Positions 20,073 to 30,831 are shown, counted from the first letter of the stretch. The stretch: 64,000 nucleotides of DNA from Bathynomus jamesi (GCA_023014485.1 JAJOZX010000996.1:873501-937500); one strand, 5' to 3'. Notes: generated from the letters alone by a model not told the origin. A program made the numbers and translations.

Positions 20073-21092
20073 CCCCACCCCGGCCCTGACTAGAAATCGG
20101 TATATAGTCAGGGTTGACCCTGGAGCCCTGTATATCAACGGTGTTGAACACGGACTGCGGCGCGTAGTTGAGCGTATTGTGGAGTTTGCCCTTCAGAACC
20201 GCGACGAACGTGAAGTCCGGACGAGGTTGTCCTTCGGGTTCGAGTCAGTTGACGGGGATGTAGATGATTTTTGGGTAGTAATACCGTTCAGACGCTTGGT
20301 AGCTGTATACATAGAATATATCTTGGGCAGTATAATGCAGGCCTCTCAACGTAGTACAACCTTCAATATGGACAACTTCACGATAGATATTGACAGAGTA
20401 TTCCGGGTTGCGGGTAATAGTGCCACACCTCATACTCTTAACTTCAATTCTCATGCTATTTACAGACTGCATATAAACGCCGATCGTGGTTGCGGCTTTA
20501 TAGCAATAGTCTTGGCCCGCATGTTTACTGTACTAAATACACGGACCCAAAAAATTTGGTTGCCTACGGTTGTGCAGCGTGGTCGTAAACTGGCTTCAGA
20601 TTGCAAGCTTGAGTTTCATTGTAATATGGGTCCTGAAGAGCTGAGAAGGGTAGAGCAAGAAATGAATGTTCGTATAGTTGTATTTGGAATGGATGATCGT
20701 CGTAGGACTGTAAATATTTTTAAAAGCTGTGTGAGAGATCGCGCGAGACCTCTACTTATTTTAGGACTGTCAGGGTTAACGTATCTCCCCATCCGCAATA
20801 TAAGGGACCTTTATGCGAGTTATGATAAAAGTCGAAAATATGGACGGCATCATGATTTGTATAAGGGATGTCTCGAGTTTGCGGATGATATAGTGAAGCA
20901 TTGTAAGGAATGTCACATGGTATGTGAGCAGTGTAAAAGCCCCAAATGTGAAAGTCGTGTAGTTGAAGCTGAGAAGAGGGAATGTAATGTGTGCACACGT
21001 ACATTTTTCAATAATAAATGCTTTGAGCTACATAAGTCAATTGGCACTTGCAGGAAAATGAGAATCTGTGAATGTGATATGTTTCATATGAT
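20059..21092 (+). pseudogene. pPolB gene, N-terminal domain with cysteine-rich fingers
   Basis: The longest open piece of the polymerase (about 345 codons). It holds the N-terminal domain typical of Polinton-type protein-primed B polymerases, including a block like INADRGCGFIAIVLARMF, and ends in cysteine-rich fingers (HCKECHMVCEQCKSPKCE, then ECNVCTRTFFNNKC and CRKMRICECD). The reading frame is cut by a MITE at 21093. The neighbouring coding piece resumes in the same frame once the MITE and one target duplication are left out of the count. Known role of the family: genome replication primed by a terminal protein. This copy is inactive. Confidence 0.8.
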
Positions 21093-21296
21093 TAGGCTGA
21101 CCATATTTCCTTGAGAAATATTACAAAAGTCTTATAGGTTATGAATAATAATTTATGATTGACCAATATTAAAGTATATTTATAGTTTTTATTAAAAACG
21201 GGACAAAATTGACATTTTTATTAAAACGACGGGACGGCCAGGATATATAAACAAAACGGTACTGTCCCGTTCAAAACGGTACGTATGGTCAGCCTA
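21093..21296. mobile_element. hAT-type MITE inserted in pPolB
   Basis: Perfect 13-bp inverted ends: TAGGCTGACCATA at 21093 and TATGGTCAGCCTA ending at 21296. They are flanked by a perfect 8-bp target duplication CATATGAT (21085-21092 and 21297-21304). Length 204 bp, no coding capacity. The inner sequence repeats the word ACGGGACA/GGGACGG near the right end. The 8-bp duplication assigns it to hAT-type transposition. The uncorrupted duplication shows that the insertion came late relative to many polymerase lesions, or simply that it is young. Confidence 0.95.
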
Positions 21297-21304
21297 CATA
21301 TGAT

Positions 21305-22539
21305 GGATAATTGGGGGAAATTCAAGCATAAATGGGATGAAATTCACTGTCCTACATGCCATGAAAAATATAAGGCGGATGGAGTGAAGCATATATGTTA
21401 TATGAAAGACGCTAAGCCTAAAAATAGACCTTGTATAATTGTGTACTACGATGTAGAAACTTACACAAACCCTGAAACGAAAGAGGTTATCCCACATCTA
21501 CTCGTAAGCCAGACTATCTATGATGGGTGCATGGAGGTTGAGTGTGATGAGTGTCACAAATGTGGTAAACGGACAACCGTTTTAAAAACGATCGCACACG
21601 ACAGCCCTGTGAAACTCTTTGTGTCCTATATTGTCAAGTTAGCGGACAAGTTAAAAAAAAAGACTGTGTATATTCTTGCCCATAACGGGGCAAAATTTTA
21701 AACACAGTTCCTTTGTAAGGAACTGCTTGAGCACGAGTCATCAGAGATATTCACGGGTGATCCCCTGAAAAGAGGAAGCAAGCTTATACAAATACAGATA
21801 AAAGGTAATGGTCAGTTTAAAGATACTTTATTATTCACACCTTGTAAACTAGCCAAACTACACAAGGTGATGGGTGTAGCTGCCGAAGTTTCAAAAGGGT
21901 ATTTCCCTTACACTTTCCTCACTAGCGACACTAAATTACGTAGGACTACCTCCCCCAAAACAATACTTTAACTACACCAACATGAGTGATAGTGAGCGTG
22001 AAGATTTTGACTGTTACTACAACAGTTTTAATGAAACTAATCCATACAATATAGCTGATGAATGTGAGCGCTATTGCATGAATGATGTGCGCGTGCTTAG
22101 AGTATGTTTCCAGGCTTTTGGAAGGATGTACATAAACCGTTTCAACTGCGATCCGTTGCAAGTCGCAACCACAATCGCTTCGTTGTGCTTTACGGTGTTC
22201 AAGAACAGTTTCATGCCTAAAGACACCTCAGCAGTCATTCACAGAAACAGTTCCCGCAGTTTTGGGCACAAAGCTATTTACTGGCTCATACACATACAGC
22301 AGCAGACAGATGTATACATAAAGCATGCCCGCAACACGGGGGAAGTACTCATTAAGGTTAATGGTCGTGTTTTTTGGGTCGATGGTCTAAGCGAAAACCG
22401 TGCCACTGGTGAGAAGACTGTATACTCCTTTAACGGTTGCTGGTGGCACGGATGCCCCCGTCCTGAGTATGGAATCGTAGGAGATATCCACGGTAGATCT
22501 TCTGCCGATAGTCTTGCATGGACCCGCACCCGCGATTAG
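21305..22539 (+). pseudogene. pPolB gene, 3'-5' exonuclease domain
   Basis: Exonuclease I motif: IIVYYDVETYTNP (D and E of D-x-E). Exonuclease II region: VYILAHNGAKF, cut by a stop at 21701 exactly where the aspartate is expected. The frame shifts, runs on to about 21972, shifts again and continues at 21982. Exonuclease III: CERYCMNDVRVL (Y-x3-D). Later the family-typical GCWWHGCPRP block appears, common in Polinton-type and related pPolB. The last frame stops at 22539. The visible catalytic residues fit a formerly functional proofreading polymerase. Confidence 0.85.
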
Positions 22540-24043
22540 CTTGTTGGAGCCTAGTTCACTCACAAGGTCTTGTGGGAGCATGAGTATGATGCACGGATGG
22601 AAACAGATGGACAGTATTATGAAGAAATAAATACGATCAAGCATTCAATGGTGCTGGATCCTCTCAAATGCGGTGATAGCTTGTTCGGAGGGCGTACAAA
22701 TCCCTTCAAGCTATACTTTCCGCCTACGGAGGGCGTGAAACTCCATTACTACGACTTCTGTTCTTTATATCCCTACTTGATGAAGAACAATCTGTACCCC
22801 GTAGGTGCACCTGAAAAACTGGTGGGACCTGACCTGCCCACCATCGAGGTGTTCTCAACAAATTTAAACGGATACTATTTCGGTCTTTCTTTCGTAGACA
22901 TGCTCCCCCCTCGCGATTTATGGATGCCGATCTTACCTGTCGTTATAGATCACAAACTCATGTTTCCCTTGTGCGTGAAGTGCGCAGAGGAGAACAATGG
23001 GGCTTGTAATAACACAACCAACCAGCGTAGGATCAGAGGCGTATTTCCAAGCCCTGAGCTGTCCCCAGCCGTTCGCCATGGCTACAGAACATTGAAGATA
23101 TATGAGGTGTGGAGGTTTCAGAAGCTGCCCAACCTTTTCACGCCATATATAAACACTTTTTGAAGGATAAGGTAGAGGCAATAGGGTATCCACGAGGAGT
23201 TGATACCGAAGATGAAAAATCGGCTTATATTCAGCGTTACCGTGACCGTGAAGGGATACAGCTTGACCGTTCCTAAATTGTAAAGAACCCAGGCAAGCGC
23301 TTTAGTGCAAAGTTGTGTCTATACAGTCTTTGGGGAAAATTTGCACAGAATACAGGCAAGGGAACGTTCATTTGGCCCAAAGTTATAGTGAAGTCTGGGA
23401 TTATGCCAACGCTCCCGATAAAGAGGTCATGGAGATCGTGAATGTAGGTAATATGTACAAAATAAAGTACAACATTACCGAATTGGCCACAGACACATCG
23501 TGTGTTACAAACATACCTGTAGTCAGCTTCACAACGGCCTACGCACGCATCAAACTTTGGGGTCTATTGCATTCTCTTGGGCGGAGGGTTCTGTACGCCG
23601 ATACAGAGTGTGATATTCACAGCGAAGGAGGGTGAATACATGTCGCCTATTGGTGAATTCCTCGGAGAGTTGACTGATGAGATCAAGGATGAGTATGGAG
23701 ACATCGCATACGCTGACCCCTTTGTATCAACAGGGCCAAAAACGTATGGGGTACGAGTGAGGGTGGGGGAGGATATGAAATATATCGTGAAGGCTAAGGG
23801 TATCACCCTCAACCAAACAAATCGGCGGGTCGTTAATTTTGAATCGTTGAAGGATCTAGTGTGCTTGGAAGATGAGAGCGACCAGCCGCCCCAACTGACT
23901 ATGGGATCCACAATTTTCGGCCGCAGAAGCTGGGCGGCGTGAAGGAACTTAGGGGTCCGAAGGTATGCCGAAACACCTATAGGAAACGTTACCAGGTGCC
24001 TGGTACCTATGATACCGTACCCTTTGGATACCATAATCCTTGA
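22540..24043 (+). pseudogene. pPolB gene, polymerase palm and C-terminus
   Basis: Motif A region: HYYDFCSLYPYLM (D-x2-SLYP). Upstream of it the SLFGGRTNPFKLYF block is as in Polinton-type polymerases. Motif B region lies near 23270-23345 (NPGKRFSAKLCLYSLWGKFA), in another frame and after an in-frame stop near 23275. Motif C is split: YADT is read in one frame (near 23597) and its continuation in the next frame (SVIFTAKEGEYMSP), so a single-base change breaks the catalytic site. The C-terminus (GTYDTVPFGYHNP) ends at a TGA at 24041-24043. With the preceding pieces this makes a gene of roughly 1,300 codons with at least seven breaks. Polinton/Maverick, adintovirus or related origin fits; this region alone cannot tell them apart. 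Confidence 0.85.
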
Positions 24044-24244
24044 ATGTTATATAATGTTATAATAATGTTATAATGTTATAGACCAACAAAGACCCTAGGA
24101 TCCACTCATGGCTGGTCTACCTAACTGTATGTCCTCCGTGGTGGTGGAGGGGACCTACAATTTTACGTGGGTTCCGAACCACAAGAACATAAGAAACTTA
24201 TTTAAAAACTGCGGGTAAATTGGCAACGACCAATTTTTACGAAA

Positions 24245-24725
24245 CTAAATAATTATCAATTTAAAAATAATTAATTATCGGTTTAAAACTAAAGATAGAA
24301 TCTCTCGGTCCAGAGGAGCAAGTCATAATAGACTACTATCCACAAATATGTTACATTCTATATCTATTTATAACGGACATGCAAATATATCAGATCCAAA
24401 GAATCCAGTCAATTTCATTACGGTATCCATCAAGTCACGGTCCATATCGATTGCGGACCAAGTCAAAATTTACAACCATATACATTATCAATTTAAAAAT
24501 AATTAATTATCGATTTAAAACTAAAGATAGAATCTCTCGATCCAGAGGATCAAGTCATAATAGACTACTATCTACAAATATGTTACACTCTATATCTATT
24601 ATATAACGGACATGCAAATATATCAGATCCAAAGAATCCAGTCAATTTCATTATGGTATCCATTAAGTCACGGTTCATATCGATTGCGGACCAAGTCAAT
24701 TTTACAACCATATACATTACAATAT
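24245..24725. repeat. Tandem duplication, unit about 240 bp
   Basis: Two direct copies begin near 24250 and 24487, each from TATCAATTTAAAAATAATTA through ATAGAATCTCTCG, AATATATCAGATCCAAAGAA and CATATCGATTGCGGACCAAG to AACCATATACATTA. Differences are few. Confidence 0.85.
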
Positions 24726-24936
24726 ATACACTTACGAAAAGTGTAGGTGTGGCTGTAAGGACTGTACAGTAATGTAGAAATATGTGTGCACCCATTATGG
24801 GTCTCCCATTTAAAGGTGTTTGTGGGGCAAGTGAAGATCATGAGTTTTTCAATACCTCACAGTACTATGGGGGGCACCGCTCGGCAGAGGAATCTCTTTA
24901 AATGGGGTGTGTAAGGACAGAGAGTATCCCCTAACC

Positions 24937-25129
24937 CAGTGTTTCCCAACCGGGGGCCATATGGCTCCCTGGGGGCCATGGCACATTTGAAGGGGGCCAC
25001 AGGAAAATGTTATTTTGTAAAATAGAGTTAAATCTGCATATTACCTACTGAAAATAATGCTTATGGGGGCCACAGGAAAAAATAAGGTTCCTAAGGGGGC
25101 CATAAGCCAAAACCGGTTGGGAACCACTG
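24937..25129. mobile_element. hAT-type MITE, 193 bp, perfect target duplication
   Basis: Left end CAGTGTTTCCCAACCGG (24937-24953); the right end, reverse complemented, is CAGTGGTTCCCAACCGG (25129-25113), one mismatch in 17. Perfect 8-bp target duplication CCCTAACC at 24929-24936 and 25130-25137. The inside repeats the word GGGGGCCACAGGAAAA. Ends and duplication length identify hAT-type transposition. It is nested in the 1-kb insert within the LINE. Confidence 0.95.
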
Positions 25130-25217
25130 CCCTAACCCAAGACGCTGCCTCCCTATATCCCACAACACTTGTGTTGAGCTGTGGGATCTATCCCCACAAA
25201 GCCTTAATTTTACTACC

Positions 25218-26846
25218 TTAAACTATACCCTTTCTATCAACATGCGCGTCCAATCGATTCTTAAACATGTTTATAGACGTGCTACTAATTACTTCTACCG
25301 GCAAACTATTCCAGCTATTTACTATTCTATGCGTAAAAAAGTTTTTCGCAACTGCTGTCTCGAACCTTCTACTTGTCAACTTACACCCGTTATTTCTAGT
25401 CCTATTATATTGAGATATTTCGAAAAAGCTCTCTCTATCTACGTTATCAAACCCATTCATAATTTTGAAAACCTGGATTAGATCACCCCTTAACCTCCTA
25501 GTTTCGAGTGTAGTCAATTTTAACTCTTTAAGCCTATCCTCGTACGACTTTGACCTAAGAGACGGAATCATCTTAGTTGCTCGTCTTTGAACTCTTTCGA
25601 TTTTGTCTATATCTTTGCGCATATGCGGATTCCAAAATTGGACCGCGTACTCCAAATGGGGTCTAACTAATGATTTATAAAGAGGAACTATAATATCGCG
25701 CGATTTGTACTCAAAATTTCGAGCTATAAAACCTAACACTTTATTCGCCTTATTGACCGCCGCTGTACTTTGTTTCGCTACTTTTAAATCACCAGTGACT
25801 ATAACTCCTAAATCTTTTTCCTGCTCTACGCTTGTTAAATCTTTCCCCGACATACTATACGCAAAATTACCGTTACGCGAACCTATATGCATAATTTTGC
25901 ACTTATCCACTTTAAATCTCATTTGCCATGTGACTGACCAATCAACGATTTTATTCAGATCTTCCTGAATTTTACCTCTATCTTCGTCATTAATCGCCCT
26001 ACCACCCAGCTTCGTGTCATCCGCAAACTTTGAAACTGTACTGACTAGGCCGACATCTAAATCGTTAATATATATAAGAAAAAGCAAGGGGCCCAATACA
26101 GAACCCTGAGGAACGCCACTCGCTACATTAGCCCAACACGACTCCGCTCCATCAACGACCACCCTCTGTTTCCTACTTCGCAACCATTCTTCTAGCCAAT
26201 TTATTACTACACCCCTGATTCCATGAGCCTTACTTTTTTCAATCAGTCTTTTGTGCGGCACGGTGTCAAACGCTTTTTGAAAATCTAAATACACTACATC
26301 AACCGCCCGATGTCTATCGTAAACGTTAACCACGCTTTGGAAAAATTCTAAAAGATTAGTTAAGCAAGATTTGTTTCGCCTAAAACCGTGCTGCGTATTT
26401 CGGACCAGATTATGCACTTCTAAGTGTTCGACTATACGATCCCTAATTATTGATTCCAGTAGCTTACCTACAACAGACGTTAAACTGATAGGCCTATAAT
26501 TTCCCGCCGCACCTTTATCGCCTTTCTTAAAGATAGGTGTTACGTTTGCTAACTTGAAATTATCTGGTACGCACCCCTCAGAAATAGACGCATTAAAAAT
26601 CTTTGTTAGCGGCACAACAATGCTATCTTTTAATTCTTTTAGTTGTATGGGATATATGGAATCCGGACCCGGTGATTTACGCGTTTTCATTTTATCAATA
26701 TAGCGCATTACTTCCCCTTCACTAACGACAATATTATCCAAAATATTACCATTATCAAAGGGTATTATGTCTATGACCGTAGGGATATTCGTTACATCTT
26801 CTATAGTAAAAACTGACGTAAAAAATTCGTTTAGCAAGGTAGCCAT
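25218..26846 (-). CDS. LINE reverse transcriptase (542 codons), possibly one base away from full ORF2
   Basis: Reads from MATLLNEFFTSVFTIEDV through the RT palm: motif around GNYRPISLTSVVGKLLESI, motif A VVYLDFQKAFDTVPHKRL, motif B ASGVPQGSVLGPLLFLIYIN, catalytic FADDTKLGG, then the thumb and the C-terminal region (RVQRRATKMIPSLRSKSYED) common in this LINE group. All catalytic aspartates are present. The protein would act in target-primed reverse transcription. The start given is only the first methionine after a frameshift at about 26897; the natural protein continues upstream into the endonuclease. Confidence 0.85.
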   Translation of the reverse strand: MATLLNEFFTSVFTIEDVTNIPTVIDIIPFDNGNILDNIVVSEGEVMRYIDKMKTRKSPGPDSIYPIQLKELKDSIVVPLTKIFNASISEGCVPDNFKLANVTPIFKKGDKGAAGNYRPISLTSVVGKLLESIIRDRIVEHLEVHNLVRNTQHGFRRNKSCLTNLLEFFQSVVNVYDRHRAVDVVYLDFQKAFDTVPHKRLIEKSKAHGIRGVVINWLEEWLRSRKQRVVVDGAESCWANVASGVPQGSVLGPLLFLIYINDLDVGLVSTVSKFADDTKLGGRAINDEDRGKIQEDLNKIVDWSVTWQMRFKVDKCKIMHIGSRNGNFAYSMSGKDLTSVEQEKDLGVIVTGDLKVAKQSTAAVNKANKVLGFIARNFEYKSRDIIVPLYKSLVRPHLEYAVQFWNPHMRKDIDKIERVQRRATKMIPSLRSKSYEDRLKELKLTTLETRRLRGDLIQVFKIMNGFDNVDRESFFEISQYNRTRNNGCKLTSRRFETAVAKNFFTHRIVNSWNSLPVEVISSTSINMFKNRLDAHVDRKGIV

Positions 26847-26893
26847 TTCCTTGTTTTCAGAGACTAGATCTCCATTTCCATTTTTTAATGGAC

Positions 26894-28006
26894 CTAAGAC
26901 ACTTTTTCTGGATTTCTATTATTGACGTATTGAAAGAATCGCTTGGGATTTTCTTTACCGTCACGAGCTATGGAGATTTCAAATTCGCGTTTTGACTTTT
27001 TTATTACACTTTTAGCTTCACGCCTTAGAGATATGTAGTTGTTTCGTAACAACAGATTATCTTTATCGCACTTGTATAGCCTATAAGCCCTCTCTCTACT
27101 CTTTATAATGTCTCCTACTCTAGAAGTAAACCACAAGGGCTTGTTGTTTACTTTCGCACGCTTAATTTTGTACGGTACACATTCCTCATTTATAGTCCTA
27201 AATACCTTTACGAACGATTCCCACATTAGTTTTGCGTTGGAGTTCCCCATTACGTTTTCCCAATTGACGTGTGAAAATTTATTTCGAAATTTACTAAAGT
27301 CTGCGTGCTGGAAGCTAGGAATTTTAGTCGAGTTAGTTGGTTTCGAGTGACTTACTGAGAGGACAAACTCTACCATATTGTGATCGCTATTGCTCAACGG
27401 TTCTATTACTTGAAGATCAGTAATTAGCCTATCATCCGTAGTTATTACTAAATCTAAAATACTGTCCAACGTCGTAGGTTCCCCAACCTTTTGAATAAGA
27501 AAGCTATCCTCGAGAAAATTAACTAAACGATTACCTTCCGCGTCTCCCTGCATTGTATCGTAATTCACGTTGGCGCAATTAAAGTCACCCATAACTAAAG
27601 CCTGCTCACTACCGATTATTCTCTTTAGTTCACGATATAACGCTTCGTCCGTAGCAGCTGTTTGATTTGGGGGCCTATATATAACCGCAACAAGAAGTTT
27701 GAAATCGTTGAATTTAAGTTCTGCTATAGTCGAATCTATCGGTTCTGGAATTGAGTGCTTTACTTCTATAACGTTCGCAATATTATCTTTGATATACAAC
27801 ATAACACCGCCTCCTCGCCTAACTATTCTGTTTTTAACAAAAAGTCTATAACCTTTAATTTGATACTCCCCTACAAAGTCACGTGTTTCAGTGCTAAGCC
27901 ACGATTCATTTATCGCAATTAAATCATAGTCTTTACAAGCAATTAAAGAAAAAAATTCGTTTATTTTATTTCGTAGGCTACGAGCATTTAAGGATAGAAC
28001 CTTCAA
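26894..28006 (-). CDS. LINE AP-type endonuclease (370 codons)
   Basis: A complete set of endonuclease/exonuclease/phosphatase motifs: LNARSLRNK (N), NESWL (E), VIYRPPNQ (R/P), MGDFNCANVNY (D and N) and SNSDHNMVEF (SDH). A basic linker follows (SRERAYRLYKCDKD, KSVIKKSKREFE). The frame ends NNRNPEKVS at a run of five A bases, and the continuation toward the RT is in the adjacent frame, so one lost A would account for the split of a single ORF2. This nuclease nicks the target DNA in the family. Confidence 0.85.
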   Translation of the reverse strand: MKVLSLNARSLRNKINEFFSLIACKDYDLIAINESWLSTETRDFVGEYQIKGYRLFVKNRIVRRGGGVMLYIKDNIANVIEVKHSIPEPIDSTIAELKFNDFKLLVAVIYRPPNQTAATDEALYRELKRIIGSEQALVMGDFNCANVNYDTMQGDAEGNRLVNFLEDSFLIQKVGEPTTLDSILDLVITTDDRLITDLQVIEPLSNSDHNMVEFVLSVSHSKPTNSTKIPSFQHADFSKFRNKFSHVNWENVMGNSNAKLMWESFVKVFRTINEECVPYKIKRAKVNNKPLWFTSRVGDIIKSRERAYRLYKCDKDNLLLRNNYISLRREAKSVIKKSKREFEISIARDGKENPKRFFQYVNNRNPEKVS

Positions 28007-28165
28007 ATTGTTTGTAATTGCGACACCTTCGCGAGCGCGGGGGAAATTTGTGGAATTTACGCTGGGACCGTTCGGCTTACGGCAGCCTGAAAAGAAGAGA
28101 CAGTATTATGAAATAGTCTTCCTAAACGCGCAGCTCCAACTTCATTAAGATGAAGTCCATACAGG

Positions 28166-28415
28166 CCCTCTCAGAGGTCCAGAGAGGCCCGGGCCTCTTC
28201 CAGCTTTTGAGGCCCATAGATAAACCCAATTATTACTTTCACTGCAAAACATTATATTCAAACCTGAAAGTTTCTAAATTTGAGGTCTATTTACTTGTTA
28301 ACGATATTTTTATTTTATTTATTACACGTACAGTATTTGTAAATATATACCTTGAATAATTCGATATGTTTATGTATTAAATAAATCGTGTTTCAATTAG
28401 CGTTTCACTGTCTCC

Positions 28416-28466
<51 letters not shown>

Positions 28467-28628
28467 AGGAGAAAGTTCTAAGCTCCCCCCACTGTATGAT
28501 CGATCAATGGTCACGTAACTCCTGCTACTACCTGGGCATATCTCTACCCCTGCGTGCTCAGTTGACCATTACAAGCCCTGGAGCTCAGACGTGCATTTTA
28601 AGAAATCCAACGTAGACGAAAAATAGTA
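28166..28628. other. Spacer with a (GT)n microsatellite
   Basis: Between the LINE 5' end and the first downstream ORF. A GT tract lies at 28417-28464, and TATTAAATAAATCGTG near 28375 resembles the 3' end of some repeat. If the LINE is removed, 28166-28628 would follow the polymerase gene directly. No gene recognised. Confidence 0.4.
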
Positions 28629-28967
28629 ATGGCTACCTTTAATATTGCGTGTTCGACGTTTATAAAGTGGTATTCGGCAAAGTGTGAAGATGTGGTGGAT
28701 ACTCAAAGACTCCCTATCCCTCCCTCCTTTGATACTTTTAAGGCTACATTGAACCGTGCGAAGCTTGAGGAACAAGAGGTACAAATACGCTACGGCTATT
28801 CTGGCGAGAGCATTGCAGGATTTCGTGGTACAAGAAATGTATTGAACTATGTTGTAACCCTAAACTTTATAAAAGCTTACATATACTGTGAAGTGGAAAA
28901 AACAACACGTGCAGAAGAGAAGCAACGGTTATGGTTAGTGAGTCTTGTTGATGAGTCGTGTGACAAG
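28629..28967 (+). pseudogene. Unassigned virus-like ORF, first part (split by hAT)
   Basis: Starts ATG at 28629 after an A-rich stretch and is open for 113 codons (MATFNIACSTFIKWYSAKC..., later FRGTRNVLNYVVTLNFIKAY) up to the hAT insertion, where it reads SCDK. The second part is at 32093-32344 in the same frame once one copy of the target duplication is counted. No domain recognised. Its tight packing with the following ORFs, in the same direction as the polymerase gene, suggests it belonged to the same element. Confidence 0.55.
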
Positions 28968-29109
28968 CAGGGGTCGCAAATTATCGAGAATATTTGTATC
29001 GATAAATTTTTGAAAAAAAATTGGATTATCGATAATTTATCGATAAGTTTCTAGTTAAATTAGCTGCCTTAGGAATAAAAGCAAATCAGAAAATTAAAAG
29101 AACAAATTT

Positions 29110-29992
29110 TAATGAGATTCTTTGACATTATGACAGCCATACTTATTTAGGGTTTTGTTTTTTATCCTTATTTAGAAAGTAACATTTCAAAAACATAAGA
29201 CATTAATTTTATCCTTCTTTAGAAAGTAACATTTCAAAAACATAAGACATTAATAATAGAAAGTAACATTTCAAAAACATAAGGCATTAATTTTAATGAG
29301 ATCCTTTGACTTTATGACAGCGATACTTATTTAGAGTTTTGTTTTTTATCCTTATTTAGAAAGTAACATTTCAAAAACATAAGACATTAATTTTATCCTT
29401 ATTTAGAAAGTAACATTTCAAAAACATAAGACATTAATTTTATCCTTATTTAGAAAGTAACATTTCAAAAACACGACATTTTATCCTTATTTAGAAAGTA
29501 ACATTTCAAAAACATAAGACATTAATTTTATCCTTATTTAGAAAGTAACATTTCAAAAACATAAGACATTAATTTTATCCTTATTTAGAAAGTAACATTT
29601 CAAAAACACAAGACATTAATTTTATCCTTATTTAGAAAGTAACATTTCAAAAACATAAGACATTAATTTTATCCTTATTTAGAAAGTAACATTTCAAAAA
29701 CATAAGACATTAATTTTATCCTTATTTAGAAAGTAACATTTCAAAAACACAAGACATTAATTTTATCCTTATTTAGAAAGTAACATTTCAAAAACATAAG
29801 ACATTAATTTTATCCTTATTTAGAAAGTAACATTTCAAAAACACAAGACATTAATTTTATCCTTATTTAGAAAGTAACATTTCAAAAACATAAGACATTA
29901 ATTTTATCCTTATTTAGAAAGTAACATTTCAAAAACATAAGACATTAATTTTATCCTTATTTAGAAAGTAACATTTCAAGAAACATAAGGCA
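29110..29992. repeat. Minisatellite, unit about 47 bp, in the hAT 3' region
   Basis: About 17-18 copies of a unit made of TTTTATCCTTATTTAGAAAG, TAACATTTCAAAAACATAAG and ACATTAA. Copies are nearly identical with a few shortened ones (near 29245 and 29470). The last unit (29929-29995) contains the stop and last codons of the transposase gene on the minus strand, so the array appears to have grown from the gene's own 3' end. Confidence 0.9.
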
Positions 29993-30831
29993 TTAATAGT
30001 GGCAGGAGAGAGACTGGATCGAATCTTCGTTATGAAAAATCCCGCTGCAGAAAATGCTCGCTCTGCTTCACAGCTTGTAGGCTTCATGGTCCTTAATGCA
30101 TCATACAATCGATCTAGATTTTCGCTTCTCTTTTTCTGTGCTTCGTATATTGCGAATTCACTTTCTGCATTGAAAACAGAGGACTTAGCTAAGTAGTCGA
30201 AAGTTTTTGATTCCAATTTAGTCATCTCGTGATGGAGGCATTTTCTGAAATCCTCCTCTTCGTCGTCGTCTTCATTTACGTTACTCTCATCTGGAGTTTC
30301 TTGGACGCTGCTTATATCCGTACGAGGTTCAGGATCATGTTCATGAAACAGCCGTGTATATACAGAAGTGGCATATTTCTTTAAGGAACCTGGAGAAAGC
30401 ATCTTGAAAGTGTCAGACATTTGTTCATTTCTAGCTTCAGGATCATGGAGATATCGCAAAAGGGCAACAGTATTTTGAACTCTTCTTGATTCATACTGTT
30501 GTTTGAGAGAAAGATGCATTCGACGAGCTAATGTACAATCTTGCTTTGCCAACTTGTTAAGAAGGAGCATCATAGATTTGTCTGCTTTCAATAAGTTTGT
30601 ATCTTCAGAGCACAAAGAAGTTAATACTATTTCAACTGGTCTTAAAGTGTGACAAAGACTCTTGAGTACAGTCCAATCTTTTTCAGAAAATTCTTCATTG
30701 CAGCAGACTTCTAAAGCTTGTGTAATGCATGATTTCATTTTATAAAACCTTTCGCACATATCAAGCAAACTGTTCCAGCGAGTTCTGACATCAAGAATTA
30801 ATTGTAGCTCATTTCCGTGTTCTGATTTCAC
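29929..30831 (-). pseudogene. hAT transposase, C-terminal half with dimerisation domain
   Basis: Shows TRWNSLLDMCERF, the block after the second catalytic region in hAT transposases. A long acidic insert follows, then the hAT C-terminal dimerisation domain with the hallmark PTSCEAERAFSAAGFFITK and IRSSLSPATINALCFLK. The last residues (KDKINVLCF) are encoded by the first minisatellite unit. It continues the next feature across a frameshift at about 30840. The ending KCYFLNK... is close to the normal hAT C-terminus. Confidence 0.9.

Larger units (their letters stand above)
24187..25190. mobile_element. 1-kb insertion within the LINE 3' UTR
   Basis: In the LINE copy at 2.1-3.9 kb the 3' UTR reads GGCTTTGTGGTTCGGAACCC without a break. 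Here (minus strand) GGCTTTGTGG is separated from TTGTGGTTCGGAACCC by about 1 kb, and the six bases CCACAA (plus strand) occur on both sides, as expected for a target duplication. The insert has no coding frame of note and no clear inverted ends. It contains a tandem duplication and a hAT MITE. An alternative is that 24044-24190 is a separate, strongly 5'-truncated copy of the same LINE. Confidence 0.6.
24044..28165 (-). mobile_element. LINE (Jockey/CR1/L2-like), near full length, minus strand
   Basis: On the minus strand: 5' UTR (28165 to about 28007), endonuclease (28006-26894), reverse transcriptase (26846-25218), a 3' UTR interrupted by a 1-kb insertion (24187-25190), the conserved 3' UTR block and a tail of TATAACAT-type repeats (24081-24044). 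The tail begins one base after the polymerase stop codon. It is the best preserved LINE in the window and the reference for the copy at 1.6-3.9 kb. Target duplications could not be identified. Confidence 0.85.

Noticed and set aside
20245..23193. Minus-strand frames of 60-86 codons inside the pPolB gene
   Set aside because: Shadows of the polymerase coding strand with no motifs of their own.
29155..29990. Regular direct repeats resembling a CRISPR array
   Set aside because: Units are contiguous with no unique spacers, and the context is a eukaryotic hAT transposon; it is a minisatellite.
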